Source: Burkholderiaceae bacterium | GTDB lineage: Bacteria > Pseudomonadota > Gammaproteobacteria > Burkholderiales > Burkholderiaceae_E | Direction of reading: 5' to 3' | DNA length: 57,916 bases | Assembly: GCA_023954135.1 (NCBI GenBank) | Contig: JAMLIN010000027.1 | Span: forward strand, 1 to 57,916 | In this document: piece after piece, positions 44,518 through 53,272 of the stretch | Position numbering within the stretch: the first letter of the stretch is position 1 | Layout: each line of letters opens with the position of its first letter | The notes under the pieces: model-generated | Told to the model about the DNA's origin: nothing | The model's input: the letters and a program-made list of their open reading frames with translations, nothing else | Database searches by the model: none | Made by a program: the position numbers and the translations under genes

Positions 44518-45758
44518 CCCAGCGCCTTCGCCATCGCGGCGAAGCCTTCATCCAGATCGGCGATCAGGTCGGAGGCGTCGGCCAGGCCGCAGTGCAGGCG
44601 CACGAGCGGGCCGCCCTGCCAGGGCCAGGCGGTACGCAGATGGTCGATCGCCGCCGGCATGATCAGGCTCTCGAAGCCGCCCCAGGAATAGCCGATGCCG
44701 AACAGGCGCCGGCCTTCGCACAGGGCGGCGAGCGCACGCCGGCGCCGTTCGGCACCGGCGGCGCCGGCGAAGGGCGCTGCGTCGAGCTCGAAGGCGAACA
44801 GGCCGCTCGCGCCCGTGAAGTCACGTTGCCAGAGATCGTGCCCCGGATGCCCGGGCAGCCCCGGGTGCAGCACCCGGGCGACCTCGGGCCGACTCTCGAG
44901 CCAGCTCGCCACCGCGAGGCCGCTCGCCTGGTGGGCGCGCATGCGCACCCCGACGGTACGCAGGCCGCGCAGCACCAGCCAGGCATCGTCGCCGCCGACG
45001 CACATCCCGAGCTGGCGCACCGCCTCCCACAGCCTGCCCCAGACTTCCTCGCGCGCGACGACCGCGCCCATCAGCAGGTCGGCATGGCCCGACCAGTACT
45101 TGGTGAGCGGGAGGATCGAGATGTCGATGCCCCAGTCGAAGGGCCGCGCGAACACCGGCGAAGCCCAGGCGTTGTCGATCATCGAGACGATGCCGCGCGA
45201 ACGCGCGAGAGCCGCCAGCGCCGGTACGTCCTGCAGCTCGAAGGTATAGCTGCCCGGGCTCTCGAGGTAGAGCACCTTCGTTTCGGGCCGGATGAGCCCG
45301 GCCAGCCCCTCGGCATCGATGCCGGGGTCGAAGAAAGTCGTCTGGACGCCCAGCTTCGCCAGCATCCCCTGCGCGAACACCCGCGCCGGTCCGTAGACCG
45401 AGTCGGTCATCAGCATGTGGTCGCCAGGCTGGAGGAAGCCGAGCAGCGCGGTGGAGATCGCCGCCAGCCCCGACGGCATCAGCGCCGCCCGGCAGGCATG
45501 GCCTTCGCCCTCGATCGCGGCGAGCGCATCCATCAGGGCGAAGGTGGTCTGGGTGCCGACCGTGCCGTAGGTGCTTGCATGGCGCGCGCCGACCGCCGTC
45601 CGCCTGCCGGTCGCAGCGGCCTGCTCGAGCGAGTCGAACAGCACCGTCGAAGCGCGCACGAGCGGCGGATTCGCGGTGCGGATCGGCAACTCCATGCCGC
45701 GGCCGGCCTCGGCGAACAGGGTGTCGATCGGGGTCCTCGGCTGCGGGGTCTGGCTCAT
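44514..45758 (-). CDS. Cystathionine beta-lyase-type PLP enzyme
   Basis: A 414-residue Cys/Met-metabolism PLP enzyme: NPPLVRASTVLFDS, ASTYGTVGTQTTFALMDALA, YLESPGSYTFELQD, PLP lysine K220 in ILPLTKYWSGHADLLMG, and WGGFESLIMP near the C-terminus. The RHASTYGTVGTQTT and TKYWSGH segments are typical of MetC-type cystathionine beta-lyase, which yields homocysteine from cystathionine. It is a different branch from metY at 3842. The ATG is 122 nt from the divergent phosphatase gene start. Confidence 0.88.
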   Translation of the reverse strand: MSQTPQPRTPIDTLFAEAGRGMELPIRTANPPLVRASTVLFDSLEQAAATGRRTAVGARHASTYGTVGTQTTFALMDALAAIEGEGHACRAALMPSGLAAISTALLGFLQPGDHMLMTDSVYGPARVFAQGMLAKLGVQTTFFDPGIDAEGLAGLIRPETKVLYLESPGSYTFELQDVPALAALARSRGIVSMIDNAWASPVFARPFDWGIDISILPLTKYWSGHADLLMGAVVAREEVWGRLWEAVRQLGMCVGGDDAWLVLRGLRTVGVRMRAHQASGLAVASWLESRPEVARVLHPGLPGHPGHDLWQRDFTGASGLFAFELDAAPFAGAAGAERRRRALAALCEGRRLFGIGYSWGGFESLIMPAAIDHLRTAWPWQGGPLVRLHCGLADASDLIADLDEGFAAMAKALG

Positions 45759-45881
45759 GGCGGTACGATCGTCATATGGATGGCGCAACATCTTAACTTG
45801 CGGCCCCGCCCCCGGCCGGTGGCCCCATCCCGCCGACCGCGCCCGCGGCGACACATCACGATCCGTTCGGAGCCCTCTGCA

Positions 45882-46496
45882 ATGCCCTTGTTCCTCGTCC
45901 GCCACGGTGAAACCGCTCTCAACGCGGCACGCGTCCTGCAACCGCCGGACACGCCCCTGTCCGAGCGCGGCTTCGCCCAGGCGCGGGCGATCGGCGCGCG
46001 CCTGGCCGGGGAGAGTCTGGCGGGCATCGTCGCGAGCGACATGACGCGCGCCGCCCAGACCGCCGAGGCGATCGCCGAAGCGACGGGCCTGCCGCTGCGC
46101 CACGACCCCCTGCTGCGCGAGCGCAGTTTCGGCGACCTGCGCGGGCGCAGCTACGATTCGCTCGGCTTCGACCCGATGGCGCCCGACTACACGCCGCCCG
46201 GCGGCGAGAGCTGGGAGGACTTCACCCTTCGCGTCGGCGAAGCGCTGGCCGCCATCCGCGCCCACCGGGCCGCCTTCGGCGGGCCGATCGCGGTCGTCTC
46301 GCACGGCCTCGTCATCCGGGTCCTCCTCAACCGGCTGGCGAAGCTGCCCGAGGGCGTGGTGGAATGCGGGCCGCTCGCCAACACCGGCCTGTCGATCATC
46401 GGCGCCGAGCCGCCCCACCAGTCCGTCCTCGTCAACTGCGTGCGCCACCTCGACGAAGCCATCGGGGACGACGGCCGCGGCCTGTCGGGATTCTGA
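45882..46496 (+). CDS. Histidine phosphatase family protein
   Basis: A 204-residue phosphoglycerate-mutase-like phosphatase: catalytic motif LVRHGETALN (His8), PLSERGFAQARAIGARLA, SDMTRAAQTAEAIAEAT and a second His in VVSHGLVIRVL. The region after is shorter than in 2,3-bisphosphoglycerate mutases, so it is likely a small-molecule or sugar phosphatase (e.g. CobC/GpmB-like). It is divergent from the PLP enzyme. Confidence 0.9.
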   Translation: MPLFLVRHGETALNAARVLQPPDTPLSERGFAQARAIGARLAGESLAGIVASDMTRAAQTAEAIAEATGLPLRHDPLLRERSFGDLRGRSYDSLGFDPMAPDYTPPGGESWEDFTLRVGEALAAIRAHRAAFGGPIAVVSHGLVIRVLLNRLAKLPEGVVECGPLANTGLSIIGAEPPHQSVLVNCVRHLDEAIGDDGRGLSGF

Positions 46497-46604
46497 GAAT
46501 TCGGTCACGGCGGGGAGGAGGGTTCGCGGGCATACCGCACAGCATCCGGGCCGCTGCGGCGGGATAGTCGCCTCACACCGATTCGATGAAACGGGGGTGA
46601 CGCG

Positions 46605-46766
46605 ATGAACCAGGAGCTCGAGATCCTCGCCTGGATGCTGGTTGCCGGAATACTGATTGCGGTCATACCGCTCGTCTGGTCGCGAATGCAGGCCCGCAGG
46701 CCCGGCCGGCGTCATCGGCCGCTGCGCATCCGCGAGACCGATCCGAACGACGCCTATACCTGCTGA
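46605..46766 (+). CDS. 53-residue single-pass membrane peptide
   Basis: An ORF too short for many gene lists. It encodes a short acidic start (MNQELEILAW), one hydrophobic segment (residues ~10-26, MLVAGILIAVIPLVW) and a basic tail with clustered Arg (RMQARRPGRRHRPLRIRET). A GGGGGTGA Shine-Dalgarno precedes the ATG, and an 8-bp hairpin follows the stop, so it looks like a real, separately ended gene. Topology would put the Arg tail in the cytosol. No family recognised. Confidence 0.55.
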   Translation: MNQELEILAWMLVAGILIAVIPLVWSRMQARRPGRRHRPLRIRETDPNDAYTC

Positions 46767-46774
46767 TGCCTTTC

Positions 46775-46796
46775 GGGGGCGCCGTTCTGCGCCCCC
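46775..46796 (+). terminator. Hairpin after the 53-residue membrane peptide gene
   Basis: GGGGGCGC (46775-46782), loop CGTTCT, GCGCCCCC (46789-46796): an 8-bp all-GC stem starting 8 nt after the stop codon. The following bases are GCCGC, without a U-run. It probably protects the mRNA end or marks termination. Confidence 0.5.
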
Positions 46797-46889
46797 GCCG
46801 CACCCGGCGCCCTGCCGGGCTTCGCGGCGAGCGCCCGGCATCGCCGCCGTGGTGAGACAATGCGGGGTCTCCCTCGAAGCACTCCGCCC

Positions 46890-47939
46890 ATGACCAGCAC
46901 CGCACCCGTTCGCCCCGAGCTCGACTATCCCTTCGCCGAACCGCCCGAGGCAGGCCACGCCTTCGAGGTCGCCCCCGGGGTGCTCTGGCTGAGGATGCCG
47001 CTGCCCTTCTCGCTCGACCACATCAACCTGTGGGCGATCGCCGACGGCGACGGCTGGTCGCTGGTCGACACCGGGATCCAGAGCGCGCAGTCGGCCTCGC
47101 AATGGCGGCGGCTGATTGCCGACGAGCTCGGCGGCCGGCCGCTCACCCGCGTCATCGTCACGCACATGCATCCCGACCACGTCGGCATGGCCGGCTGGCT
47201 GACCCGCAAGTTCGGCTGCCGGCTCTGGATGACGCGCCTCGAATACCTGAGCTGCCGGGTCCTGGTCGCCGACACCGGCCGCCAGGCGCCGGACGACGGC
47301 GAGACCTTCTATCGGCGCGCCGGCTGGGACGAAGAGGCGATCGATGCCTACCGGGCCCGCTTCGGCGGCTTCGGGCGCAACGTCTACGCCCTGCCCGAGA
47401 GCTACCAGCGCCTGCGCGACGGCGACCGCATCCGCATCGGCGGCGAGGACTGGCAGGTCGTCGTCGGCACCGGCCATTCGCCCGAGCACGCCTGCCTGTA
47501 CTGCCCGGCCCGCAAGCTGCTGATCTCGGGCGACCAGGTGCTGCCGCGGATCACGTCCAACGTCTCGGTGTTCCCCACCGAACCCGACGGCGATCCGCTG
47601 GCCGACTGGCTCGGATCGATCGACAAGCTGCTCGCGACCGTTCCCGACGATGTGCTGGTGCTGCCGGCGCACAACCTGCCGTTTCGCGGCCTGCATGCCC
47701 GGCTGCGCTATCTGGCGGCCGACCACCAGCACAATCTCGAGCAGCTGCGCGAGCTGATCGCCGCCGCGCCGCGCCGTGTCGTCGATGTCTTCCCGGCGCT
47801 CTTCGCGCGACCGATAGGCCGCGATCTCCTCGGCCTGGCCACCGGCGAGAGCCTCGCCCATCTGAACTACCTCCTGGGCCGCGGCGAGGTGACGCGACGC
47901 ACCGGCACCGACGGGGTCGATCTCTACCACACCGCCTGA
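46890..47939 (+). CDS. MBL-fold metallohydrolase
   Basis: A 349-residue metallo-beta-lactamase-fold protein: WSLVDTGIQSAQSA, the metal motif VTHMHPDHVGMAGWL (HxHxDH), a His in TGHSPEH and an Asp in ISGDQVLP, with a C-terminal helical region and HNLPFRGLHARL. Two metal-site residues (D and H) are intact, so it should be active. The family includes many thioesterases and glyoxalase-II-like enzymes; the substrate is unknown. It is followed by the MFS gene at a 9-nt gap. Confidence 0.9.
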   Translation: MTSTAPVRPELDYPFAEPPEAGHAFEVAPGVLWLRMPLPFSLDHINLWAIADGDGWSLVDTGIQSAQSASQWRRLIADELGGRPLTRVIVTHMHPDHVGMAGWLTRKFGCRLWMTRLEYLSCRVLVADTGRQAPDDGETFYRRAGWDEEAIDAYRARFGGFGRNVYALPESYQRLRDGDRIRIGGEDWQVVVGTGHSPEHACLYCPARKLLISGDQVLPRITSNVSVFPTEPDGDPLADWLGSIDKLLATVPDDVLVLPAHNLPFRGLHARLRYLAADHQHNLEQLRELIAAAPRRVVDVFPALFARPIGRDLLGLATGESLAHLNYLLGRGEVTRRTGTDGVDLYHTA

Positions 47940-47948
47940 TCGCGCCCG

Positions 47949-49157
47949 ATGGCGCCGTCTCCCACGGACGCAGCGTTCGAGCGCGAGCGCGTACGCACGC
48001 TGCGGCTGCTCGGCATCTCCGCGTTCGCCGGCACCCTCTCGATACGCGTGTGCGACCCGATGCTGCCCTCGCTCGGCGCCGAGTTCGGCCGCTCGCCGAC
48101 CGACGTTTCCCTGGTGGTGACGATCTTCGTGATCGCCTACGGCCTGTTCAGCCTCGTCACAGGACCGCTGGGCGACCGGCGCGGCAAGCTGGCGGTGATG
48201 TCGGTGGCCGCCCTGCTCGCCGCGGCGGCGAGCCTCGCGTCCGTCGTGCCCCTGGGCTACGGCTGGCTGGTCGCGATGCGCTTCATCGCCGGCGCCGCGA
48301 TCGGCGCGATCATGCCGCTCGGGCTCGCCTGGATCGGCGACAACATCTCCTACACCGAGCGACCGGCGACGCTCGCCCGCTTCACCGCGGCGGCCACCTC
48401 CGGCGGGGTCTTCGGGCAGGCGACCGCGGGCATGTTCTCCGACACCCTCGGCTGGAACATCACCTTCCTGGTCCCGGGACTGATCTTCCTGTGCACCGGA
48501 CTGATGCTGCGCGGCCCAGCCCGGCGCGCGCCGACACCGGCCGCCGGGACCGGCGGGCTCGCCGGGGTGCTCGCCGCCTACCGGGCGATTCTCGTCGATC
48601 CGCGCTCGCGCGCACTGATCATCTTCGTCGCGCTCGAGGGCGCGCTCGGCTACGGCGCCGTGGCCTTCATTCCCAGCTACCTGCACCTGCGCCACGAGAT
48701 CCCGCTATGGCAGGCCGGCCTGATCATCGGCGGCTTCGGCATCGGCGGTCTGCTCTTCGCCATCGTCTCGCGCAGGCTCATCGGCCGGCTCGGCGAGCGC
48801 GGCCTGGTGGCGGTCGGCAGCACCGGCCTGATGCTGGGCCTGGTCGGGGTGGTCGCGATGCCGGTGCTCGCCGGCGCGATCGCCGCCTGTCTGCTGCTCG
48901 GCTTCGGCTTCTACATGATGCACAACACGGTGCAGACGCGCGGCACCCAGCTCGCCCCGGCCACCCGCGGCATCGGGCTGGCCTGCATGGCGCTCGCCCT
49001 GTTCTCGGGCCAGGCGGTCGGGGTGGCCGGCACGGCGGCCGCCATCGACCGGATCGGCTACGGCGCAGCGATCGCCGGCACGGGCCTGCTCTGCGCGGTG
49101 CTCGGCGCGGTGATCACGATCTGGCTGCGCCGCAATCCGCCGCTCATGGATCGATGA
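47949..49157 (+). CDS. MFS transporter
   Basis: A 402-residue 12-helix transporter of the drug:H+ antiporter (DHA)-like type. The loop-2 motif GDRRGKLAVM-like segment (LGDRRGKLAVMS, residues ~75-87) follows TM2, and TM segments alternate regularly thereafter. Substrate not predictable. It lies 9 nt after the MBL gene, suggesting an exporter co-expressed with it, and its 3' end overlaps the convergent CoA-transferase gene by 14 nt. Confidence 0.88.
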   Translation: MAPSPTDAAFERERVRTLRLLGISAFAGTLSIRVCDPMLPSLGAEFGRSPTDVSLVVTIFVIAYGLFSLVTGPLGDRRGKLAVMSVAALLAAAASLASVVPLGYGWLVAMRFIAGAAIGAIMPLGLAWIGDNISYTERPATLARFTAAATSGGVFGQATAGMFSDTLGWNITFLVPGLIFLCTGLMLRGPARRAPTPAAGTGGLAGVLAAYRAILVDPRSRALIIFVALEGALGYGAVAFIPSYLHLRHEIPLWQAGLIIGGFGIGGLLFAIVSRRLIGRLGERGLVAVGSTGLMLGLVGVVAMPVLAGAIAACLLLGFGFYMMHNTVQTRGTQLAPATRGIGLACMALALFSGQAVGVAGTAAAIDRIGYGAAIAGTGLLCAVLGAVITIWLRRNPPLMDR

Positions 49158-49824
49158 CGCGGCAGTCCGGCGCGCGCGCGAGCGGCGCGCCGGTGCGCCG
49201 CTGCAGTTCCTCGAAGGACAGGCCGGCCACCATCGCGCGCACCGTGAACCGGCGCGCGGCGCGATCGACATCGACGACCGCGAGGTCGGTGTAGACCCGG
49301 TCGACCACCGCCTGGCCGGTGATCGGATAACGGCAACGCTCGACGAGCTTCGGCTCGCCCTCGCGGGTCGTGTGCGACATCACCGCCCAGATCGAGCGGG
49401 CACCCACGACGAGATCCATCGCGCCGCCGACGGCGGGGATCGCGCCGGGCTCGCCGGTATCCCAGTTGGCGATGTCGCCGTTGCTCGCCACCTCGAAGGC
49501 GCCGAGCACGGAGATGTCCAGGTGGCCGCCGCGGATCATCGTGAACGAGATGACGTGATCGCTGAGCGAGGCGCCCGGGATCAGGACGATCGGCTCGCGG
49601 CTCGCATTGAGCAGGCCCGGATCGGGCGGCTGCTCCGGGGGCGCGGACACCATGCCAACGATGCCGTTCTCGCTGTGGAGGATGACCTCGCGACCGGCCG
49701 GCAGGTAGCGCGCGGCCAGGGTCGGGATGCCGATGCCGAGGTTGACGTAGGCGCCATCGGGAAGATCCGCAGCGACCGCGCGCGCCATGCCGTCGCGATC
49801 GAGCGGGCGGAAGCTCTCGCTCAT
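49144..49824 (-). CDS. CoA-transferase subunit B
   Basis: A 226-residue beta subunit of a class I 3-oxoacid/3-oxoadipate CoA-transferase. The active-site Glu52 is in LHSENGIVGM, preceded by VNLGIGIPTLAARYLPAG. Transfers CoA from succinyl-CoA to a 3-oxo acid in characterised relatives. The upstream subunit A overlaps by 4 nt (minus-strand order A then B). It ends convergently on the MFS gene. Confidence 0.92.
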   Translation of the reverse strand: MSESFRPLDRDGMARAVAADLPDGAYVNLGIGIPTLAARYLPAGREVILHSENGIVGMVSAPPEQPPDPGLLNASREPIVLIPGASLSDHVISFTMIRGGHLDISVLGAFEVASNGDIANWDTGEPGAIPAVGGAMDLVVGARSIWAVMSHTTREGEPKLVERCRYPITGQAVVDRVYTDLAVVDVDRAARRFTVRAMVAGLSFEELQRRTGAPLARAPDCRVIDP

Positions 49825-50504
49825 CGTCCCCCCTCCCGGCGCACCACCCGCTGCACGAAGATGCCGGGCAGCTGCACGCCTTCCGGATCGATCGCGCCGA
49901 GCGGGACGACCGCCTCGACCTGGGCGACAGCGACCCGCGAGGCCATCGCCACCACCGGATTGAAGTTGCGCTCGGCCTTGTTGAAGGTGAGGTTGCCCCA
50001 GCGATCGCCGTGCAGGGCCCTGACCAGCCCGAAGTCACCGGCGAGCGGCTGCTCGAGCACATAGCCCCGACCGTCGATGACCCGCGTCTCCTTGCCTTCG
50101 GCGAGCAGGGTGCCGTAGCCGGTGGGGGTGAAGAAGGGGCCGTTGCCGGCGGCCGCGGCGCGCATGCGCTCGGCCATGATGCCCTGGGGCACGCACTCGA
50201 GCTCGATCCGCCCGGCGTGATACTCGGTGGCGAAGGCCTCGGCATTGCCCGCCTTGCCCACCGAGCGGGCGTAGGAGCTCACCAGCTTGCGCACCCGTCG
50301 CGCCGCGATCAGCTGCGACAGGCCGATCGGCCCGTCGCCGCCGTTGTTGTTCACGATCGTCAGCTCGCGCGCGCCCTGGTCGAGCAGCGCGCAGACGAGC
50401 TCGGTCGGTATCCCCGCGATGCCGAAGCCGCCGATCAGGATGGTGGCCCCGTCCTGGACATCGGCCAGCGCCTCGGCCATCGAATCCATCACCTTGTCGA
50501 GCAT
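49821..50504 (-). CDS. CoA-transferase subunit A
   Basis: A 227-residue alpha subunit: ADVQDGATILIGGFGIAGIPTELV, RELTIVNNNGGDGPIGLSQL, FATEYHAGRIELECVPQG and FFTPTGYGTLLAEGKETRVIDG. All match PcaI/ScoA. The Met at 50504 has GGGGAG 3-8 nt upstream. The neighbouring carboxyltransferase and IclR regulator suggest a catabolic substrate rather than ketone-body use. Start 50504 excludes a 32-residue N-terminal extension lacking homology. Confidence 0.92.
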   Translation of the reverse strand: MLDKVMDSMAEALADVQDGATILIGGFGIAGIPTELVCALLDQGARELTIVNNNGGDGPIGLSQLIAARRVRKLVSSYARSVGKAGNAEAFATEYHAGRIELECVPQGIMAERMRAAAAGNGPFFTPTGYGTLLAEGKETRVIDGRGYVLEQPLAGDFGLVRALHGDRWGNLTFNKAERNFNPVVAMASRVAVAQVEAVVPLGAIDPEGVQLPGIFVQRVVRREGGR

Positions 50505-50520
50505 GACTCCCCGCCAGGCA

Positions 50521-52068
50521 TCACGGCCGGTAGCCGAAGCGCACCGCGCCCGCCGCCCGCAGCGGTGCGGCGAGGTTGGCGAACTCGACCGCCAGGGCAC
50601 GGGTATCGGCCGGATCGATGATGTCCTCGATCACGAAGGCCTCGGCGCTGCGGAACGGCGAAGTGAGCGAACGCACCCGACGTTCGATCTCGGTGCGCTT
50701 GGCCTCCGGGTCGGCCGCCGCTTCGATGTCCGCCTTGTAGGCAACCTCGAGCCCGCCCTCGATCGGCAACGAGCCCCACTGCGCGCTCGGCCAGGCATAG
50801 CGGAAGCAGAAGCGGCCCGGATGCTGGTGGCCGCCGGCGGCGACGCCGAAGGCCTTGCGGATGATGACGCTGCACCAGGGCACGGTCGACTGCGAGACGG
50901 CGGTGGCCGCCCGCACGCCGACCCGCATCACGCCTTCGGTCTCCGCCTCGAGCCCGATCTTGAAGCCGGGGACATCGACCAGGTTCAGCACCGGCAGGCG
51001 GAAGAGCTCGGCGAGATCGAGCAGGCGGATGAACTTCTCGGTGGTGGCGCGATCCCAGGCGCCGCCATAGTGGTACGGATCGCTCGCGAACACCACGACC
51101 GGCCAGCCGTCGATGCGCGCGAGCCCCGAGGCGAGCGCCCTGCCCCAGCCGCGGCCGATCTCGAAGAAGGAACCGTCGTCGACCAGGGTCTCGACGATCT
51201 TGCGGATCTTGTAGACCCTGCGCGCGTCCTCGGGAATCACATCGCGCAGCGTCGCCTGATCGGCGCTTGCCGCGCGTCCTTCGTCGGCGCGCGGCGGCAG
51301 CTCGTGCACCGAGCTCGGCAGGTAGGACAGGAAACGACGGGCGCGATCGAAGGCTTCCTCCTCGGAGCCGACCTCGTCGTCGACCACGCCGTTGCGGGTA
51401 TGGATCCTCGAGCCGCCGAGCTCTTCCTTGGTGAGGTCCTGGCCGGTGCGCGCGACCACTGGCGGCCCGGCCACGAAGAGTTGCGATGTCTCGCGGACCA
51501 TCACCGAGTAGTGGCTCGCGGCCACGCGCGCCGAGCCCATGCCGGCGACCGAACCGAGCCCGAGCCCGACCACCGGCACCGTCGTCAGGTTCTGCGTGAT
51601 GAACGGCCAGGCCTTCAGCTTGGGCAGCAGCGTGTGCCCCTTGAGCTCGATGTTCTTGACCGAACCGCCGCCGCCGGTGCCGTCGACCAGGCGCACCAGC
51701 GGCAGGCGCAGGTCGTGCGCCATCTGCTCGCCGGCGATCAGCTTGTCGCCGACGGCGCCGTCGTTGGCGCCGCCGCGCACGGTGAAGTCGTCGCCGATCA
51801 CCACCACCGACCGGCCCTGCACCCGACCTCGGCCGGTGATCAGGTTCGAGGGCACGAAGCCGTCGAGCCGGCCCTCGTCGTCGTACTGACCGGTGCCGGC
51901 GAACTTGCCGAGCTCGCAGAAGCTGCCCGCGTCGAGCAGCCTGTCGATGCGCTCGCGTACCGGCAGCCGGCCGTTGTCGCGATGGCGCTTGAGCTTTTCC
52001 TCGCCCCCCATCTGCTCGGCGAGCCGATGACGATGAGCGAGTTCCTCGAGTTGCTTTTCCCAGGCCAA
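50521..52068 (-). CDS. Acyl-CoA carboxylase carboxyltransferase subunit
   Basis: A 515-residue biotin-dependent carboxyltransferase (PccB/AccD5-like): N-terminal domain GRLPVRERIDRLLDAGSFCELG, GRGRVQGRSVVVIGDDFTVRGG, LVDGTGGGGSV and C-terminal SGLARIDGWPVVVFASDPYHYGG, NLVDVPGFKIGLEAE. No biotin carboxylase or biotin carrier gene is nearby, so it must use a distant partner or be a decarboxylase-type relative. No ATG is suitable; I choose TTG at 52068 with GGAG 8 nt upstream. It is divergent from the IclR gene. Confidence 0.88.
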   Translation of the reverse strand: MAWEKQLEELAHRHRLAEQMGGEEKLKRHRDNGRLPVRERIDRLLDAGSFCELGKFAGTGQYDDEGRLDGFVPSNLITGRGRVQGRSVVVIGDDFTVRGGANDGAVGDKLIAGEQMAHDLRLPLVRLVDGTGGGGSVKNIELKGHTLLPKLKAWPFITQNLTTVPVVGLGLGSVAGMGSARVAASHYSVMVRETSQLFVAGPPVVARTGQDLTKEELGGSRIHTRNGVVDDEVGSEEEAFDRARRFLSYLPSSVHELPPRADEGRAASADQATLRDVIPEDARRVYKIRKIVETLVDDGSFFEIGRGWGRALASGLARIDGWPVVVFASDPYHYGGAWDRATTEKFIRLLDLAELFRLPVLNLVDVPGFKIGLEAETEGVMRVGVRAATAVSQSTVPWCSVIIRKAFGVAAGGHQHPGRFCFRYAWPSAQWGSLPIEGGLEVAYKADIEAAADPEAKRTEIERRVRSLTSPFRSAEAFVIEDIIDPADTRALAVEFANLAAPLRAAGAVRFGYRP

Positions 52069-52163
52069 GGAACCGTCTCCAGATACGATTAGGCGCCGCG
52101 GGCGGTGCGCGGGGCCGGTGAAGCGCCGGGCCGCGTCGACATCGGATTCCCGGGAAAACGAGA

Positions 52164-52208
52164 TTCTGCTATGCAGAACACTTGTTCTTTTTTTGGCAGT
52201 ATCAGAAC
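52164..52208. promoter_or_regulatory. Candidate IclR operator region
   Basis: TTCTGC-TAT-GCAGAA at 52164-52178 is a perfect inverted repeat, and GTTCT at 52184-52188 pairs with AGAAC at 52204-52208 across a T-rich spacer. The stretch lies in the ~226-bp gap between the divergent carboxyltransferase (start 52068) and IclR regulator (start 52295). It is the only AT-rich part of that gap. Confidence 0.6.
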
Positions 52209-52294
52209 ATTCCAGAGCACTGTCAAGGCAGCCCGTGGCCGGCCTTCCTTCTCCTGAAGCGATAGTACGCACTCTCGCCAACCTCCAAGGAACC

Positions 52295-53047
52295 ATGGTG
52301 CCCGCAACCACGACCCCGAAGCGCCCGCCCGCCGAACTCTCGCCGGGATACGCAGCGAACATGCAGGGCGTCGCGGCCGTCGATCGCGCGCTGTCCATCC
52401 TGGTGGCGATCGAGGCTGCCGGGAACGGAGCGCTCTCGCTCGCCGAGCTCGCCGCCGCCACCCGGCTCTACAAGAGCACCCTGCTGCGACTGCTGGTCTC
52501 GCTCGAGCGCGGGGCGCTGGTGGTCCGCCGTGCCGACCAGCGCTATGCGCTCGGGCCGTTCGCCTTCCGCCTCGGCAAGTCCTTCGAATCGCACAATCCG
52601 GTGGAGGAGCGGCTCGCGCCGATCATGCGCGCGCTGGTCGAGAAGGGGACCGAGAGCCCGTCCTTCCACGTCCGGCACGACGCCACCCGGCGACTGTGCC
52701 TGATGCGCCTCGATTCGCAGCATTCGACCCTCGATCGGGTGCGCACCGGCGACCTGCTGCCCATCGATCGCGGCGCCGCTGGCCGCATCCTGCTGGCCTT
52801 CGGCGAGCACGGCGCGGCGACCCCGCTCGAGGTGCCCCGCGTCATGATCTCGCGCGGCGAGCGCGACCCGCTTTGCGGAGCGGTCGCCGCCCCGGTGTTC
52901 GGCGCCCGCGGCGAGCTGATCGGCGCGCTGTCGCTCTCGGGCCCCCTCGATCGCTTCTCGCCCGAATCGATCGCCCGCATGAGCGAGCTGCTGCTCGATG
53001 CCGCCGAGCAGGCCGGCCTGGCGCTCGGCGCAACGCGCGGCGGCTGA
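52295..53047 (+). CDS. IclR-family transcriptional regulator
   Basis: A 250-residue regulator with an N-terminal winged helix (about 22-85: ALSILVAIEAAGNGALSLAELAAATRLYKSTLLRLLVSLERGALVVR) and a C-terminal IclR effector domain (about 100-245) with RTGDLLPIDRGAAGRILLAF. It likely senses an aromatic- or acyl-derived metabolite to control the divergent CoA-transferase/carboxyltransferase operon. The ATG at 52295 has AAGGA upstream; the longer ORF start is unsupported. Confidence 0.9.
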   Translation: MVPATTTPKRPPAELSPGYAANMQGVAAVDRALSILVAIEAAGNGALSLAELAAATRLYKSTLLRLLVSLERGALVVRRADQRYALGPFAFRLGKSFESHNPVEERLAPIMRALVEKGTESPSFHVRHDATRRLCLMRLDSQHSTLDRVRTGDLLPIDRGAAGRILLAFGEHGAATPLEVPRVMISRGERDPLCGAVAAPVFGARGELIGALSLSGPLDRFSPESIARMSELLLDAAEQAGLALGATRGG

Positions 53048-53272
53048 GGGCCCGCAGACGAACCGTTCACGGGTTCCGAGTCCTCGCCACTCGTCGGACC
53101 GTCAGCGCCGCATGCCAGCGAGCCGTGTGTCGCCCCCTCCCGGGCCGCTAAGGTGGATCCTCGTACAGGACACAGCCGGTGAACCGGCGACGAAAGTGAT
53201 CCGGATCGCGCGGCCCGACGCGTCGGCACCGGATTCGACGTAGCCGACACCGCTCCCGGCAGGGGCGTACCG

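Noticed and set aside
46890-47939. MBL-fold protein as a carbapenemase
   Set aside because: The HxHxDH signature and C-terminal extension resemble glyoxalase II/thioesterase-type members; no class B beta-lactamase zinc-loop or Cys221-type context is seen.
44514-48695. 1393-codon minus-strand ORF
   Set aside because: Only its last ~414 codons (from 45758) are real (the PLP enzyme). The rest is antisense to the phosphatase, MBL and MFS genes.
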